A stretch of DNA of 64,000 bases from Flavobacterium psychroterrae (GTDB lineage Bacteria; Bacteroidota; Bacteroidia; Flavobacteriales; Flavobacteriaceae), in NCBI RefSeq assembly GCF_018380615.1, contig NZ_JAGYVZ010000003.1, positions 248,001 through 312,000 on the forward strand. The letters run 5' to 3'. The notes under the pieces were generated by a model that did not search any database, had not been told where the DNA came from, and saw nothing but the letters and a program-made list of their open reading frames with translations. Below are positions 26,278 through 34,830 of this stretch, in pieces (the first letter of the stretch is position 1; each line of letters opens with the position of its first letter). The position numbers and the translations under genes are program-made.

Positions 26278-26701
26278 CGAAGCCACTGACTTAACCGTTT
26301 CACATGAAATCAGAATTCGTTTTAACGAAACTGATCCGCTTGGAATCGTTTGGCATGGCAATTATATCACCTATTTTGAAGATGGACGAGAAGCGTTTGG
26401 CCGCCAACACGGACTTACCTATCTCGATATTGGGAACACAGGTTATACAACGCCAATTGTAAAATCAAAATGCGAACATAAATTGTCCCTACGTTATGGT
26501 GATGTCGTAACTATCGAAACGACTGTTGTAGATACTCCAGCGGCAAAAATGATTTATCGTTTTAGAATAATCGATGCAAAAGGCGAAGTTGCGTGCACTG
26601 GAGAAACTGTTCAGGTATTTTTAGACGGCGATGGAAATTTAATGCTGACGAATCCTCCTTTCTACGAAGAGTGGAAACGAAAAGTGGGATTGTTAAAGTA
26701 A
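26252..26701 (+). CDS. Acyl-CoA/ACP thioesterase (4HBT hotdog)
   Basis: 149 residues from ATG 26252. The 4-hydroxybenzoyl-CoA thioesterase-type motif is clear: IRFNETDPLGIVWHGNYITYFEDGR, with the active-site Asp in ETDPLG. It hydrolyses acyl thioesters. In the cluster it might release an acyl chain from ACP or act as an editing enzyme. The start lies inside the permease gene (26-base overlap), and the coding frame differs, so both are read. Confidence 0.88.
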   Translation: MTKRKEQYNEATDLTVSHEIRIRFNETDPLGIVWHGNYITYFEDGREAFGRQHGLTYLDIGNTGYTTPIVKSKCEHKLSLRYGDVVTIETTVVDTPAAKMIYRFRIIDAKGEVACTGETVQVFLDGDGNLMLTNPPFYEEWKRKVGLLK

Positions 26702-26809
26702 AACACGAATTACACCAATTTTCACGAATTAAAATTTTAAAAAAATCCGCGTTAATTCGTTTAATCCGTAAAATCTGTGGGCCATTTTTCACCCATCAAA
26801 AAAGATAAA
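26702..26809. repeat. Gap with CACGAATT-type repeats
   Basis: Contains ACACGAATTACACC, TTTTCACGAATT and CGTTAATTCGT words of the same kind as the gaps at 37524-37673 and 53930-54029. Arms are short and imperfect here. Confidence 0.5.
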
Positions 26810-27952
26810 ATGATAAGAGAAGTATATATCACCGAAACCAATTGCATCACACCCTTAGGATTTGATGTTGAATCGAACGTTGAGTCAATTCTTCGTGGTG
26901 ATTCAGGTATTCAATTGCATAACGATATTTCTTTAATGCCAAATTCATTTTATGCTTCGATTATTAGTAATGAAAAAATAAACAGTGCTTTTGAAAAAAT
27001 TAGCACTGAAACAAAATATTCGCGTTTAGAGAAAATGATGATTTTGGCTTTAGAGCCAACTATCAAAAATTCGGGAGTTGAATTAAATTCGAAAACTGCT
27101 TTTATACTTTCGACCACAAAAGGAAATATTACGGCTTTAAAAGACTATTCAGGCGACAATTTCAATAATGCATATTTAGATGTTTTAGCTCAAAATGTTG
27201 CCAATTTCTTCAAATTTCAAACACAACCTATTGTCGTTTCAAATGCTTGCGTTTCTGGAATTTTAGCCGTTTCAGTTGCTAAAAGAATGATTCAGTCCGA
27301 GCTTTATGATAACATTTTTGTTGTTGCCGGAGATGAAGTTTCAGAATTTGTTTTATCGGGTTTTAATTCTTTTCAGGCGATGAGCGAATTGCCTTGTAAA
27401 CCCTATTCTAAAAACAGAACAGGTGTAAGTTTAGGAGAAGCTACAGCTGCTGTTTTACTTTCGGCGGAAGCCAAAAATGCTAAAATAAAAGTGATTGGAG
27501 ACAGTTCGATAAACGATGCCAATCATATTTCAGGTCCGTCAAGAACAGGTGAAGGTTTGTTTAGAAGTATTCAAAATGCTTTGAAAGAAGCTCAAATTGA
27601 TCCTGATAAACTTGATTTTATTTCAGCGCACGGAACCGCAACGCCATTCAACGACGAAATGGAAGCGATTGCATTAAATCGTTTAGGCTTACAAAACGTT
27701 CCCATAAATAGTTTAAAAGGATTTTACGGTCATACCTTAGGCGCCTCGGGATTACTGGAAACGGTAATTGCGATAGAATCAGTAAACCAAAACATGCTTT
27801 TTGAATCGAAAGGTTTTGATGAAATTGGCGTAAGCGAATCTATAAATGTTATTGAGAAAAACGAAGAAAGAAATATTGATTATTTTTTGAAGACAGCTTC
27901 AGGATTTGGAGGTTGTAATACGGCTGTGGTTTTTGAAAAGATGAAACACTAA
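26810..27952 (+). CDS. Beta-ketoacyl-ACP synthase (FabF-like, diverged)
   Basis: 380 residues from ATG 26810; the open frame from 26777 begins in repeat-like sequence. Complete triad: Cys147 in SNACVSGIL, His274 in SAHGTATPF and His308 in GFYGHTLGASG. Shorter N-terminal half than FabF, with weak resemblance outside the motifs, as in specialised polyene synthases. Likely an elongating enzyme of the pigment pathway. Its stop is followed by two hairpins and an apparent two-gene insertion. Confidence 0.9.
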   Translation: MIREVYITETNCITPLGFDVESNVESILRGDSGIQLHNDISLMPNSFYASIISNEKINSAFEKISTETKYSRLEKMMILALEPTIKNSGVELNSKTAFILSTTKGNITALKDYSGDNFNNAYLDVLAQNVANFFKFQTQPIVVSNACVSGILAVSVAKRMIQSELYDNIFVVAGDEVSEFVLSGFNSFQAMSELPCKPYSKNRTGVSLGEATAAVLLSAEAKNAKIKVIGDSSINDANHISGPSRTGEGLFRSIQNALKEAQIDPDKLDFISAHGTATPFNDEMEAIALNRLGLQNVPINSLKGFYGHTLGASGLLETVIAIESVNQNMLFESKGFDEIGVSESINVIEKNEERNIDYFLKTASGFGGCNTAVVFEKMKH

Positions 27953-27987
27953 TTACACAAATTTTCACGGATTAAGATATGATAAAG

Positions 27988-28055
27988 TTTGAACTGTCGG
28001 AAAATCCGAACAGTTCAAATGAAAAAACCCAACTTGTAAGTAAATCTTACAAGTT
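27988..28055. repeat. Two consecutive hairpins
   Basis: First: TTTGAACTGT (27988-27997) with ACAGTTCAAA (28010-28019), extended inside by CGGA/TCCG around AAA. Second: AACTTGTAAG (28031-28040) with CTTACAAGTT (28046-28055) around TAAAT. Both perfect in the outer stems. They sit exactly at the left border of the two unknown genes. Confidence 0.85.
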
Positions 28056-28076
28056 CAATGTATCTAAAAGCAATAA

Positions 28077-28760
28077 ATGAAATTATCTCAAGTCATATTT
28101 ATAGTTCTTGTCCTACTTTCATCTTTTGGATGTAAAAAGGAGAAAATTGACGAACTACAATTTGAAAAAGATGTCTTAAATAATGTCTTTGTTGAAATTG
28201 TAGATTCTATTTATATGGATAGAAGAATTATTTTTCCCCCACCAACACCAAGGATTGATTTTAAAACTAATAAAGAAGATACTATTGGATTTAATAAAGA
28301 ATTAAAAGAATATTGGCGTAATCGAGACAGCATCAAAAATGATAAAACAAGAATTTTAATTGGTGTTTATGATGATGTAACAAAAATCAGTCCTTTTGAA
28401 ACTGAAATGATTATCAAAAAACTTGATATTTCTGAATATACCTATGATATTTCAAAAGGAACAGACGAATACAAATTTGATTTAAAAGCTTTTGAAAATA
28501 ATAAAAAGTTTAACTTTCAAAAAGCATCAAAATATCCTCATGAAAAAGATTGGAATTTAAATGATGTAAGCAATGTCCTCTTTCCCGTTGGAACTATTTG
28601 GGTATCAAGAATTCAGTTTAATAAAACAAAAAAGAGAGGAATTTTAGCTGCTGGCGCTTCTTGTGGTGGCGGAAAATGTGGAAGAGGATTTGTAATTATA
28701 ATTGAAAAGAAATCCGGAAAATTGAAAATTGAAAAAGTTATTCGTACTTGGGTTTCTTAA
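28077..28760 (+). CDS. Hypothetical lipoprotein
   Basis: 227 residues with a lipoprotein signal peptide (IVLVLLSSFGCKKEK, lipobox SFGC, Cys19). The C-terminal region has a Gly/Cys-rich stretch (AAGASCGGGKCGRG). No recognised family. It and the following gene are AT-richer and less compactly arranged than the pigment genes around them, are bordered by hairpins, and do not fit the pathway, so they look like a later insertion into the cluster. Confidence 0.72.
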   Translation: MKLSQVIFIVLVLLSSFGCKKEKIDELQFEKDVLNNVFVEIVDSIYMDRRIIFPPPTPRIDFKTNKEDTIGFNKELKEYWRNRDSIKNDKTRILIGVYDDVTKISPFETEMIIKKLDISEYTYDISKGTDEYKFDLKAFENNKKFNFQKASKYPHEKDWNLNDVSNVLFPVGTIWVSRIQFNKTKKRGILAAGASCGGGKCGRGFVIIIEKKSGKLKIEKVIRTWVS

Positions 28761-28782
28761 ATTGAATCAAAATAGATTAAAA

Positions 28783-29313
28783 ATGAGAAGTTTAAAAAAC
28801 CTAAATGTTAAAAAAAGTATAGAACAGAATAAATTATTTTATTCTGAAAGCTGGCTAGATAAATTTGGGTCATTCGTTTTTTATTTATTTTGTTTTTCTG
28901 GTTTTATTGGCCCTTTTTTAATTTTTTATGATCCTTATCGTGATCATTCAAGAACAGGATTTGAATATTATATGGTTTTTATTTTAAGCATTTTCTTTGT
29001 GTTTTCTTTTTATAGAAAAGCAACTGAAAAGAGACTTATAAAAATTGTAAGTAAACACGATGTCGAAGAAAACAAATTATTAATTAATGAATATTGTAAA
29101 AAAAAAGGCTTTGAAAAGTATAGAAATTCAAACAATGTTATAATTTACAACACAGAAATGACGTACAATTTTAATCCAAATTATAAAATAAGTAGAATTT
29201 TTCTTTTAAAAGAAAATATTATTTATTTCACAATTATAAGAGAAAACAAATTAAATACACCTGTTCTTTTTTCTCAAATAAGTTTAAAGAGAGATATTAA
29301 AAATCTCTGTTAA
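28783..29313 (+). CDS. Hypothetical membrane protein
   Basis: 176 residues from ATG 28783; an earlier in-frame ATG at 28729 lies within the previous gene. Two membrane segments (about 30-50 and 65-82, FGSFVFYLFCFSGFIGPFLI and the YYMVFILSIFFVF region), then a basic soluble domain. Not recognised. Very AT-rich. Paired with the lipoprotein upstream; function unknown. Confidence 0.65.
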   Translation: MRSLKNLNVKKSIEQNKLFYSESWLDKFGSFVFYLFCFSGFIGPFLIFYDPYRDHSRTGFEYYMVFILSIFFVFSFYRKATEKRLIKIVSKHDVEENKLLINEYCKKKGFEKYRNSNNVIIYNTEMTYNFNPNYKISRIFLLKENIIYFTIIRENKLNTPVLFSQISLKRDIKNLC

Positions 29314-29322
29314 ATTAAATAA

Positions 29323-29937
29323 ATGACTCAAAAAACTCACATACAATCCTACATCACCATCCAAAACAACGAAATTGTTTTGAACGGAACTTCTGTATTC
29401 AAAATAGACTCAACAGATTTCAGCGATTTCTCGAAACAAGCCTATCGTAATTTTGACATTCAATACCCAAAGTTTTTCAAAATGGATGCTTTAAGCAAAC
29501 TGGCTTTTTTAGGATCTGAATTACTTTTGAGCCCGATAACTTCAGATGAAAAAGAAAACAATATCGCGTTGGTTTTGGCTAATAAATCATCAAGTTTAGA
29601 TACGGATGTTAAGTATCAGGAATCAATTTCCGACAAAGAAAACTACTTTCCGAGTCCGGCGGTTTTTGTGTATACGCTGCCAAATATTTGTTTAGGCGAA
29701 ATAAGTATTCGTCATCAGCTTAAAAGTGAGAATTCTTTCTTTATATTTGATGCTTTCAATACTGAATTTCTGTTTAACTATTCAGGTATTCTGTTAAACA
29801 CAAATAAAGCTGATACAGTCCTTTGTGGCTGGGTAGAATTTTTTAATGACAGTTATAAAGCTTTTCTTTGCACCATTAGCAAAGAAGAAAACACAAAATA
29901 TAAAAACGAAAATATCAATACATTATATAATAAATAA
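29323..29937 (+). CDS. Half-length ketosynthase-like protein, no active-site residues
   Basis: 204 residues that match only the N-terminal half of a beta-ketoacyl synthase (Ketoacyl-synt_2 type): KMDALSKLAFLGSELLL, NNIALVLANKSSSLDTD, YFPSPAVFVYTLPNICLGEISIRHQL. Where the catalytic Cys should follow, the chain reads FFIFDAFN, and both histidines of the missing half are absent. So it cannot condense by itself. Similar stand-alone proteins in aryl polyene clusters are called chain-length factors and are thought to pair with a full ketosynthase. Two bases before an ACP gene. Confidence 0.85.
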   Translation: MTQKTHIQSYITIQNNEIVLNGTSVFKIDSTDFSDFSKQAYRNFDIQYPKFFKMDALSKLAFLGSELLLSPITSDEKENNIALVLANKSSSLDTDVKYQESISDKENYFPSPAVFVYTLPNICLGEISIRHQLKSENSFFIFDAFNTEFLFNYSGILLNTNKADTVLCGWVEFFNDSYKAFLCTISKEENTKYKNENINTLYNK

Positions 29938-29939
29938 TC

Positions 29940-30197
29940 ATGGAAGCATTAAAAGAAGAATTAAAAAACAAAATCATTACTACATTAAACCTTGAAGATA
30001 TCACAATCGAAGACATTGCTGATAACGATCCTTTGTTTGGAGATGGTTTAGGTTTAGACTCCATTGATGCACTTGAATTAATTGTGATTTTAGATAAAGA
30101 TTACGGAATTAAACTGGTTGACCCGAAAGAAGGAAAAACCATTTTCCAATCTATTGAAACTATGGCGGCTTATATTAGCGCTAACAGAACTAAATAG
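29940..30197 (+). CDS. Acyl carrier protein
   Basis: 85 residues. Attachment Ser in GLGLDSIDALELIV. Second ACP of the cluster; its DSID motif differs from DSLD of the first, which suggests that the two ACPs serve different arms of the pathway (polyene and resorcinol), an inference. Follows the half-ketosynthase by 2 bases. Confidence 0.93.
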   Translation: MEALKEELKNKIITTLNLEDITIEDIADNDPLFGDGLGLDSIDALELIVILDKDYGIKLVDPKEGKTIFQSIETMAAYISANRTK

Positions 30198-30362
30198 ATT
30201 TTTAGATCGTTAGACTTCTTAGATTTTTAGATTTCTTAGATAAAAGAATATTCAAAAATCAATTTCAAAATAGTTTTTTAAAACTTTTACGAAGTAAAAA
30301 AGAATAGTCTAAAAATCCAACAATCCAACAATCTAAGAAGTCTAAGAAAGTCTAAAAATCTA
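30195..30362. repeat. Inverted repeat between ACP and ketosynthase
   Basis: TTAGACTTCTTAGATT (30210-30225) pairs perfectly with AATCTAAGAAGTCTAA (30330-30345), and TAGATTTTTAGA (30195-30206) with TCTAAAAATCTA (30351-30362). The whole 168-base gap is built from short TTAGAT/ATCTAA-like words. No gene. Confidence 0.85.
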
Positions 30363-30365
30363 AGC

Positions 30366-31571
30366 ATGTCTAAAATGAAAGGTGTTGCAATAACGGGAAT
30401 GGGAATTATCTCTTCGATTGGAAATTCAGTCGAAGAAAATTATATTTCGTTGATCGAAAATAAAATTGGCATTTCGCGTATTACAAATATTTCGACAATT
30501 CACGCAGATGTTATTAAAGTAGGAGAAATTAAAAAAACCAACGAAGAATTGGTTAGTGAATTGAACCTTACTGAAGATAACAACTTTTCGAGAACGGCGA
30601 TGATTGGTACTTTGGCAGCGAAACAAGCTGTCGAAAATGCCGGAATTACATCGATAAACGAATTCAGAACCGGGCTTATTTCGGCTACAAGTGTAGGCGG
30701 AATGGACATGACTGAAAAACATTATTACGATTATTTCAAACATACTGAACTGGTAAAATATATTGCCTGCCATGACGGCGGCGATGTGGCTGAAAAAATT
30801 GCCGAAGAATTAGGTTTAAAAGGAATGGTTACGACTATTAGTACGGCTTGTTCGTCTGCAGCAAACTCGATTATGTTGGGTGCGAGATTGATCAAAACCG
30901 GAAAATTAGACCGAGTTATTGTTGGCGGAGCCGATGGTTTGGCAAAATTTACGATCAATGGATTTAAGACTTTGATGATTTTATCAGATGATTTCAACAA
31001 ACCTTTTGACAACGAACGCAAAGGATTAAACCTGGGTGAAGCAGCGGCATATTTGGTTTTAGAATCGGATGAAATTGTAGCGAAACAAAACAAAAAAGTA
31101 CTGGCTCGTGTTTCCGGTTACGGAAATGCAAATGACGCTTTTCATCAAACTGCTTCTTCAGAAAACGGAGATGGCGCTTATTTAGCCATGAAAAAAGCGT
31201 TTGAAGTTTCAGGTTTAAAACCTTCTCAAATCGACTATATCAACGTACACGGAACCGCAACTCCCAACAATGATTTATCTGAAGGAAGAGCTTTGTTGCG
31301 AATTTATCAGGATGAAAAAGTTCCGGATTTTAGTTCTACAAAACCTTTTACCGGACATACTTTGGCTGCAGCAGCAGCAATTGAAGCTGTTTACAGTGTT
31401 TTGTCGATTCAGAATAATGTGGTTTATCCCAATTTGAATTTCGAAAATCCAATGGAAGAATTCGATTTGCAACCACAAACTGCCGCAAAAAATAAAAACA
31501 TTGAACACGTTTTATCCAACTCTTTTGGTTTTGGAGGAAATTGTTCCACCCTTATATTTTCAAAAAGTTAA
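30366..31571 (+). CDS. Beta-ketoacyl-ACP synthase (FabF-like)
   Basis: 401 residues. Complete triad: Cys162 in STACSSAAN, His295 in NVHGTATPN and His331 in FTGHTLAAAA. Gatekeeper-side residues TPNNDLSEG are as in KS-alpha proteins. The next gene begins 2 bases later and is a cysteine-less relative, so the pair has the KS-CLF layout of aryl polyene and type II polyketide synthases. It is the probable main polyene elongation enzyme. Confidence 0.93.
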   Translation: MSKMKGVAITGMGIISSIGNSVEENYISLIENKIGISRITNISTIHADVIKVGEIKKTNEELVSELNLTEDNNFSRTAMIGTLAAKQAVENAGITSINEFRTGLISATSVGGMDMTEKHYYDYFKHTELVKYIACHDGGDVAEKIAEELGLKGMVTTISTACSSAANSIMLGARLIKTGKLDRVIVGGADGLAKFTINGFKTLMILSDDFNKPFDNERKGLNLGEAAAYLVLESDEIVAKQNKKVLARVSGYGNANDAFHQTASSENGDGAYLAMKKAFEVSGLKPSQIDYINVHGTATPNNDLSEGRALLRIYQDEKVPDFSSTKPFTGHTLAAAAAIEAVYSVLSIQNNVVYPNLNFENPMEEFDLQPQTAAKNKNIEHVLSNSFGFGGNCSTLIFSKS

Positions 31572-31572
31572 A

Positions 31573-32634
31573 ATGAAAAAAACATATATAAATGGAGTAG
31601 GCTGTATTTCGACTCAAAAAACATTTGATACTGTTTTTTTAGAAGAAGCAATTCCACACACAGACGAAACGGTCCTTACCGTAATTTCGCCTGTTTATAA
31701 AGACTACATTTCTCCCGCTGCCAGCAGAAGAATGGCAAAAGGCGTGAAAAACGGAATCGTAGCTTCGGCTTTAGCGTTGAAAGACGCAAATGTCGAAAAC
31801 ATTGATGCCATTATTACCGGAACAGGCTTGGGATGTATCGAAGATTCTGAAAAATTCCTGAAAAATATCCTGGATAATAACGAAGAATTTTTAACGCCAA
31901 CTTCTTTTATTCAGTCAACACATAATACGGTTGGAGCTCAAATTGCTTTGACATTACAATGTAAAGGCTATAATTTTACGTATGTAAACGGAGTTGTCTC
32001 TTTTGAATCGGCGCTTTTAGATGCTAAAATGCAAATTGAAGAAGACGAAGCAAACTCTATTTTAGTGGGCGGAATTGATGAAACCGGAGATTATACCATC
32101 TCACTTTTTAAATTGGCAGGTCGCGTAAAAGACGAAAGTAATTTAACATCAAACATTTTAAATTCAAAAACTTCGGGCGCAATTTACGGAGAAGGGGCTA
32201 GTTTTTTTGTTTTGGAAAATGAAAAAAAAGAAAGTACGTATGCTGAAATTCTGGATGTTGCGATTATAAATACTTTAGATCCAAATGAAGTTGAAACTGA
32301 AATTGTTGCCTTTTTAAAAGCAAATAATTTACAAATTTCAAATATTGATGCTTTGATTTTAGGTTTTAACGGAAATGTAGATTCGGATATTTATTATAAA
32401 GATATTGCTAAAAATGCTTTCGCAGCAACACCTCAATTGTATTATAAACATTTAAGCGGCGAATATGATACAGCTTCGGCTTTTGCTTTATGGATGGCAT
32501 CAAAAGTTATCAAAACTCAGGAAATTCCTGAAATCATTAAAGCAAATTCGGTTGAAAAACCAGTTTATAATACCATTTTATTGTACAATCAATTGAACGG
32601 AAAAAATCATAGTTTTACTTTGATCTCAAAATGA
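31573..32634 (+). CDS. Chain-length-factor-like ketosynthase homologue
   Basis: 353 residues from ATG 31573. Ketosynthase fold throughout (NGVGCIST, ITGTGLGCIEDSEKFL, QSTHNTVGAQIALTLQCKG, ILVGGIDETGDY), but the active-site Cys region reads TYVNGVVSFES, and no HGTxTP or GHT motif is present. This is what is expected of a chain length factor that partners the ketosynthase just upstream and sets product length. Ends with an ATGA overlap onto the deacetylase gene. Confidence 0.88.
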   Translation: MKKTYINGVGCISTQKTFDTVFLEEAIPHTDETVLTVISPVYKDYISPAASRRMAKGVKNGIVASALALKDANVENIDAIITGTGLGCIEDSEKFLKNILDNNEEFLTPTSFIQSTHNTVGAQIALTLQCKGYNFTYVNGVVSFESALLDAKMQIEEDEANSILVGGIDETGDYTISLFKLAGRVKDESNLTSNILNSKTSGAIYGEGASFFVLENEKKESTYAEILDVAIINTLDPNEVETEIVAFLKANNLQISNIDALILGFNGNVDSDIYYKDIAKNAFAATPQLYYKHLSGEYDTASAFALWMASKVIKTQEIPEIIKANSVEKPVYNTILLYNQLNGKNHSFTLISK

Positions 32635-33407
32635 TAACGCATAAAAACATTTCGTTATTCTTTATCTTTTTATTGCTATTACTCGTTCTTCTGAACTTTT
32701 ATACAGCAATTAATTTATTATGGTTTATCGCAATTGTTTTGATTTGGTTAGGAATTAACGCTTTTGGTTCTGCCCAAATTTCTTCAAATTATCATGTAAA
32801 AGCTTTCTGCAATAATCCTTTAGAAACAGAGAAAAAAATTGCGATTACTTTTGATGACGGACCAAGTGAATTTACTTTAGAAGTTTTAGCATTATTAAAA
32901 AAATACGATGTAAAAGCGACTTTCTTTTGCATCGGAAAAAATATTGAAGCGCATCCTGAAATCCTAAAACAAATTATTTTAGAAGGTCATTTGGTTGGAA
33001 ATCATTCATACAGTCATTCACCTTTTTTTGATTTTTATAATGCGAAAAAAATAAAAACCGAAATTCAGAAAACAGATGACCTTCTTGAAAAATTTACTTC
33101 AAAAAAAATAAACTTCTTTCGTCCGCCTTATGGTGTTACAACGCCTTCGATTAGGAGAGCTTTAAAAATAACCGGACATAAAGTTATTGGCTGGAATATT
33201 CGGTCGCTTGATGGCGGAACAAAAAATCAAAGTTTAATTTTCAATCGCATTATAAAACGTGTTTCTCCCGGCGGAATCGTACTTTTGCATGATACGGCAT
33301 CACACTCAGTTTTGGTATTGGAACAGTTTTTGCAATTTTTACAGCAAAACAATTATGAAGTGATTTCGATTGAAGAGCTTTTGAGTCTTAATGCTTATGA
33401 AATTTGA
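32631..33407 (+). CDS. Polysaccharide deacetylase family protein (NodB domain)
   Basis: 258 residues. Two N-terminal membrane segments (about 8-40), then a NodB homology domain: ITFDDGPS, NHSYSHS with the two metal-binding histidines, FRPPYG and VLLHDT. The domain removes acetyl groups from N- or O-acetylated sugars in known relatives and faces the periplasm here. A role in the pigment pathway is not obvious; deacylation of a related ester is possible. Translationally coupled to the gene upstream. Confidence 0.9.
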   Translation: MITHKNISLFFIFLLLLLVLLNFYTAINLLWFIAIVLIWLGINAFGSAQISSNYHVKAFCNNPLETEKKIAITFDDGPSEFTLEVLALLKKYDVKATFFCIGKNIEAHPEILKQIILEGHLVGNHSYSHSPFFDFYNAKKIKTEIQKTDDLLEKFTSKKINFFRPPYGVTTPSIRRALKITGHKVIGWNIRSLDGGTKNQSLIFNRIIKRVSPGGIVLLHDTASHSVLVLEQFLQFLQQNNYEVISIEELLSLNAYEI

Positions 33408-33421
33408 CGCGGATAAACTGA

Positions 33422-33518
33422 TTCGCTAAAGCGAAGACGCGGATAAAAACGGATTTTTATCAAATGCTTAATTAAATAATAATCTGTGCAAATCATTTTA
33501 TCCCGATAGCTATCGGGA
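33422..33518. repeat. Two short palindromes ahead of lolA-like gene
   Basis: TTCGCT AA AGCGAA (33422-33435) and the perfect 18-base palindrome TCCCGATAGCTATCGGGA (33501-33518). From memory, the second is a frequent interspersed word in Flavobacterium genomes. They occupy the 150-base gap between the deacetylase and the LolA-like gene. Confidence 0.75.
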
Positions 33519-33557
33519 GTGGCAAAAAATATTTTAAAGCACAATTTTTAACAATCT

Positions 33558-34193
33558 ATGAAAACTAAAATATATATTCTCTTTTTTTTACTTAACATTT
33601 CCGGCATTTCTTTATTTGCTCAGGAACAAAAAATGTCTGACGCAGAAATTGCAGCTTTCAAACAAGATGTAAATGTAGTTTCAAAAAAAATCAAAACCTT
33701 AAGTACTGATTTTGTTCAATACAAACATTTGGATTTTTTATCGAAAGACATTGAAACTTCGGGTAAAATGATTTTTAAGGAACCAAGTCTATTGCAATGG
33801 CAATACAAAAAACCATATAATTACAGTATTGTTTTTAAAAACGGAAAAATCCTGATTAACGACGAAGGAAAGAAAAGCGCGGTTGATATTGGCAACAGCA
33901 AAATCTTTGGCCGCATCAATAAATTAATCGTTGGAAGCGTGAGCGGAAATATGTTTGATGACAAAGAATTTACAATTTCGTACTTTAAAATAAAGGGACA
34001 AAATCTGGCGAAATTTGTTCCGAAAGATGCTACATTAAAAAAACACATCAAACAAATTGAACTGACTTTTGATAAAGAAGAAGCAACCGTTGTTCAGGTA
34101 AAACTTTTAGAATCATCTGAAGATTATACTAGAATTGTACTTAAAAATAAAGTGATCAATGCAAAAATCGACGATTCAGTTTTTAATAATTAA
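33558..34193 (+). CDS. LolA-like outer-membrane lipoprotein carrier protein
   Basis: 211 residues with a signal peptide ending near SLFAQ. Fits the LolA family: LSTDFVQYKHLDFLSKDIETSGKM at about 50-73, LQWQYKKPYNYSIVFKNGKI, and the periplasmic open beta-barrel size. LolA carries lipids or lipoproteins through the periplasm. Being inside the pigment cluster and overlapping a lipoprotein gene by 35 bases, it may be a dedicated carrier for the hydrophobic pigment, distinct from the housekeeping LolA. Confidence 0.85.
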   Translation: MKTKIYILFFLLNISGISLFAQEQKMSDAEIAAFKQDVNVVSKKIKTLSTDFVQYKHLDFLSKDIETSGKMIFKEPSLLQWQYKKPYNYSIVFKNGKILINDEGKKSAVDIGNSKIFGRINKLIVGSVSGNMFDDKEFTISYFKIKGQNLAKFVPKDATLKKHIKQIELTFDKEEATVVQVKLLESSEDYTRIVLKNKVINAKIDDSVFNN

Positions 34194-34794
34194 TTGCTTT
34201 CTGGCGATTGTTTTAGTTTCTTGTGGCTCGGTCACAAAAAATTATACTCCTAAAAAATTAGACAAAACGTCTTATCAGGTTCCCTATTTTTCAGATTCAA
34301 AAACCGATTATGTTTACAAAACAAATATCACGGTTTATGGAAATGAAATCAGCGGGATTTTTATAGCTAAAAAAATAAATGACACAACACATCGTATCGT
34401 TTTTACAACAGAATTTGGCAACAAATTGTTAGATTTTGAAATTTCTGATACTGATTTCAAAGTCAATTCGATTGTTTCAGAATTAGACCGAAAGATTCTG
34501 ATCAATACTTTAAAAGAAGATTTTCGATTACTTCTGAAAAAAGAATATCTGATTCAGGAACAATTTGGAAATGATTCGGCTGATATTTATAAATCGAAAG
34601 ATGGAAAACGCGACAATTATCTTTTTGTGTCAAAAAAGGATCATAAATTAGAAAAAGTCATTCATTCTTCTCAAACAAAAGAAAAATTTACGCTGACATT
34701 TAGTTCAGAAAACAATATTTTTGCCGAGAAGATCGAGATTGTTCATCAAAATATTAAGTTGAAAATTGAGCTGAATTATTTTAAATCAGAATAA
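34159..34794 (+). CDS. Lipoprotein, possible LolB-like acceptor
   Basis: 211 residues with a lipoprotein signal (IVLVSCGS, Cys22). No strong family motif, but size, lipid anchor, beta-rich pattern (KTNITVYGNEISGIFIAKKI, TEFGNKLLDFEI) and the pairing with a LolA-like protein resemble LolB, which receives cargo from LolA at the outer membrane. The gene starts inside the lolA-like gene in another frame (35-base overlap), so the two are co-translated. LolB-like identity is inference. Confidence 0.78.
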   Translation: MQKSTIQFLIINCFLAIVLVSCGSVTKNYTPKKLDKTSYQVPYFSDSKTDYVYKTNITVYGNEISGIFIAKKINDTTHRIVFTTEFGNKLLDFEISDTDFKVNSIVSELDRKILINTLKEDFRLLLKKEYLIQEQFGNDSADIYKSKDGKRDNYLFVSKKDHKLEKVIHSSQTKEKFTLTFSSENNIFAEKIEIVHQNIKLKIELNYFKSE

Positions 34795-34830
34795 AATTTA
34801 AACTAATCATAAACTTTAAATTAAACCAAG

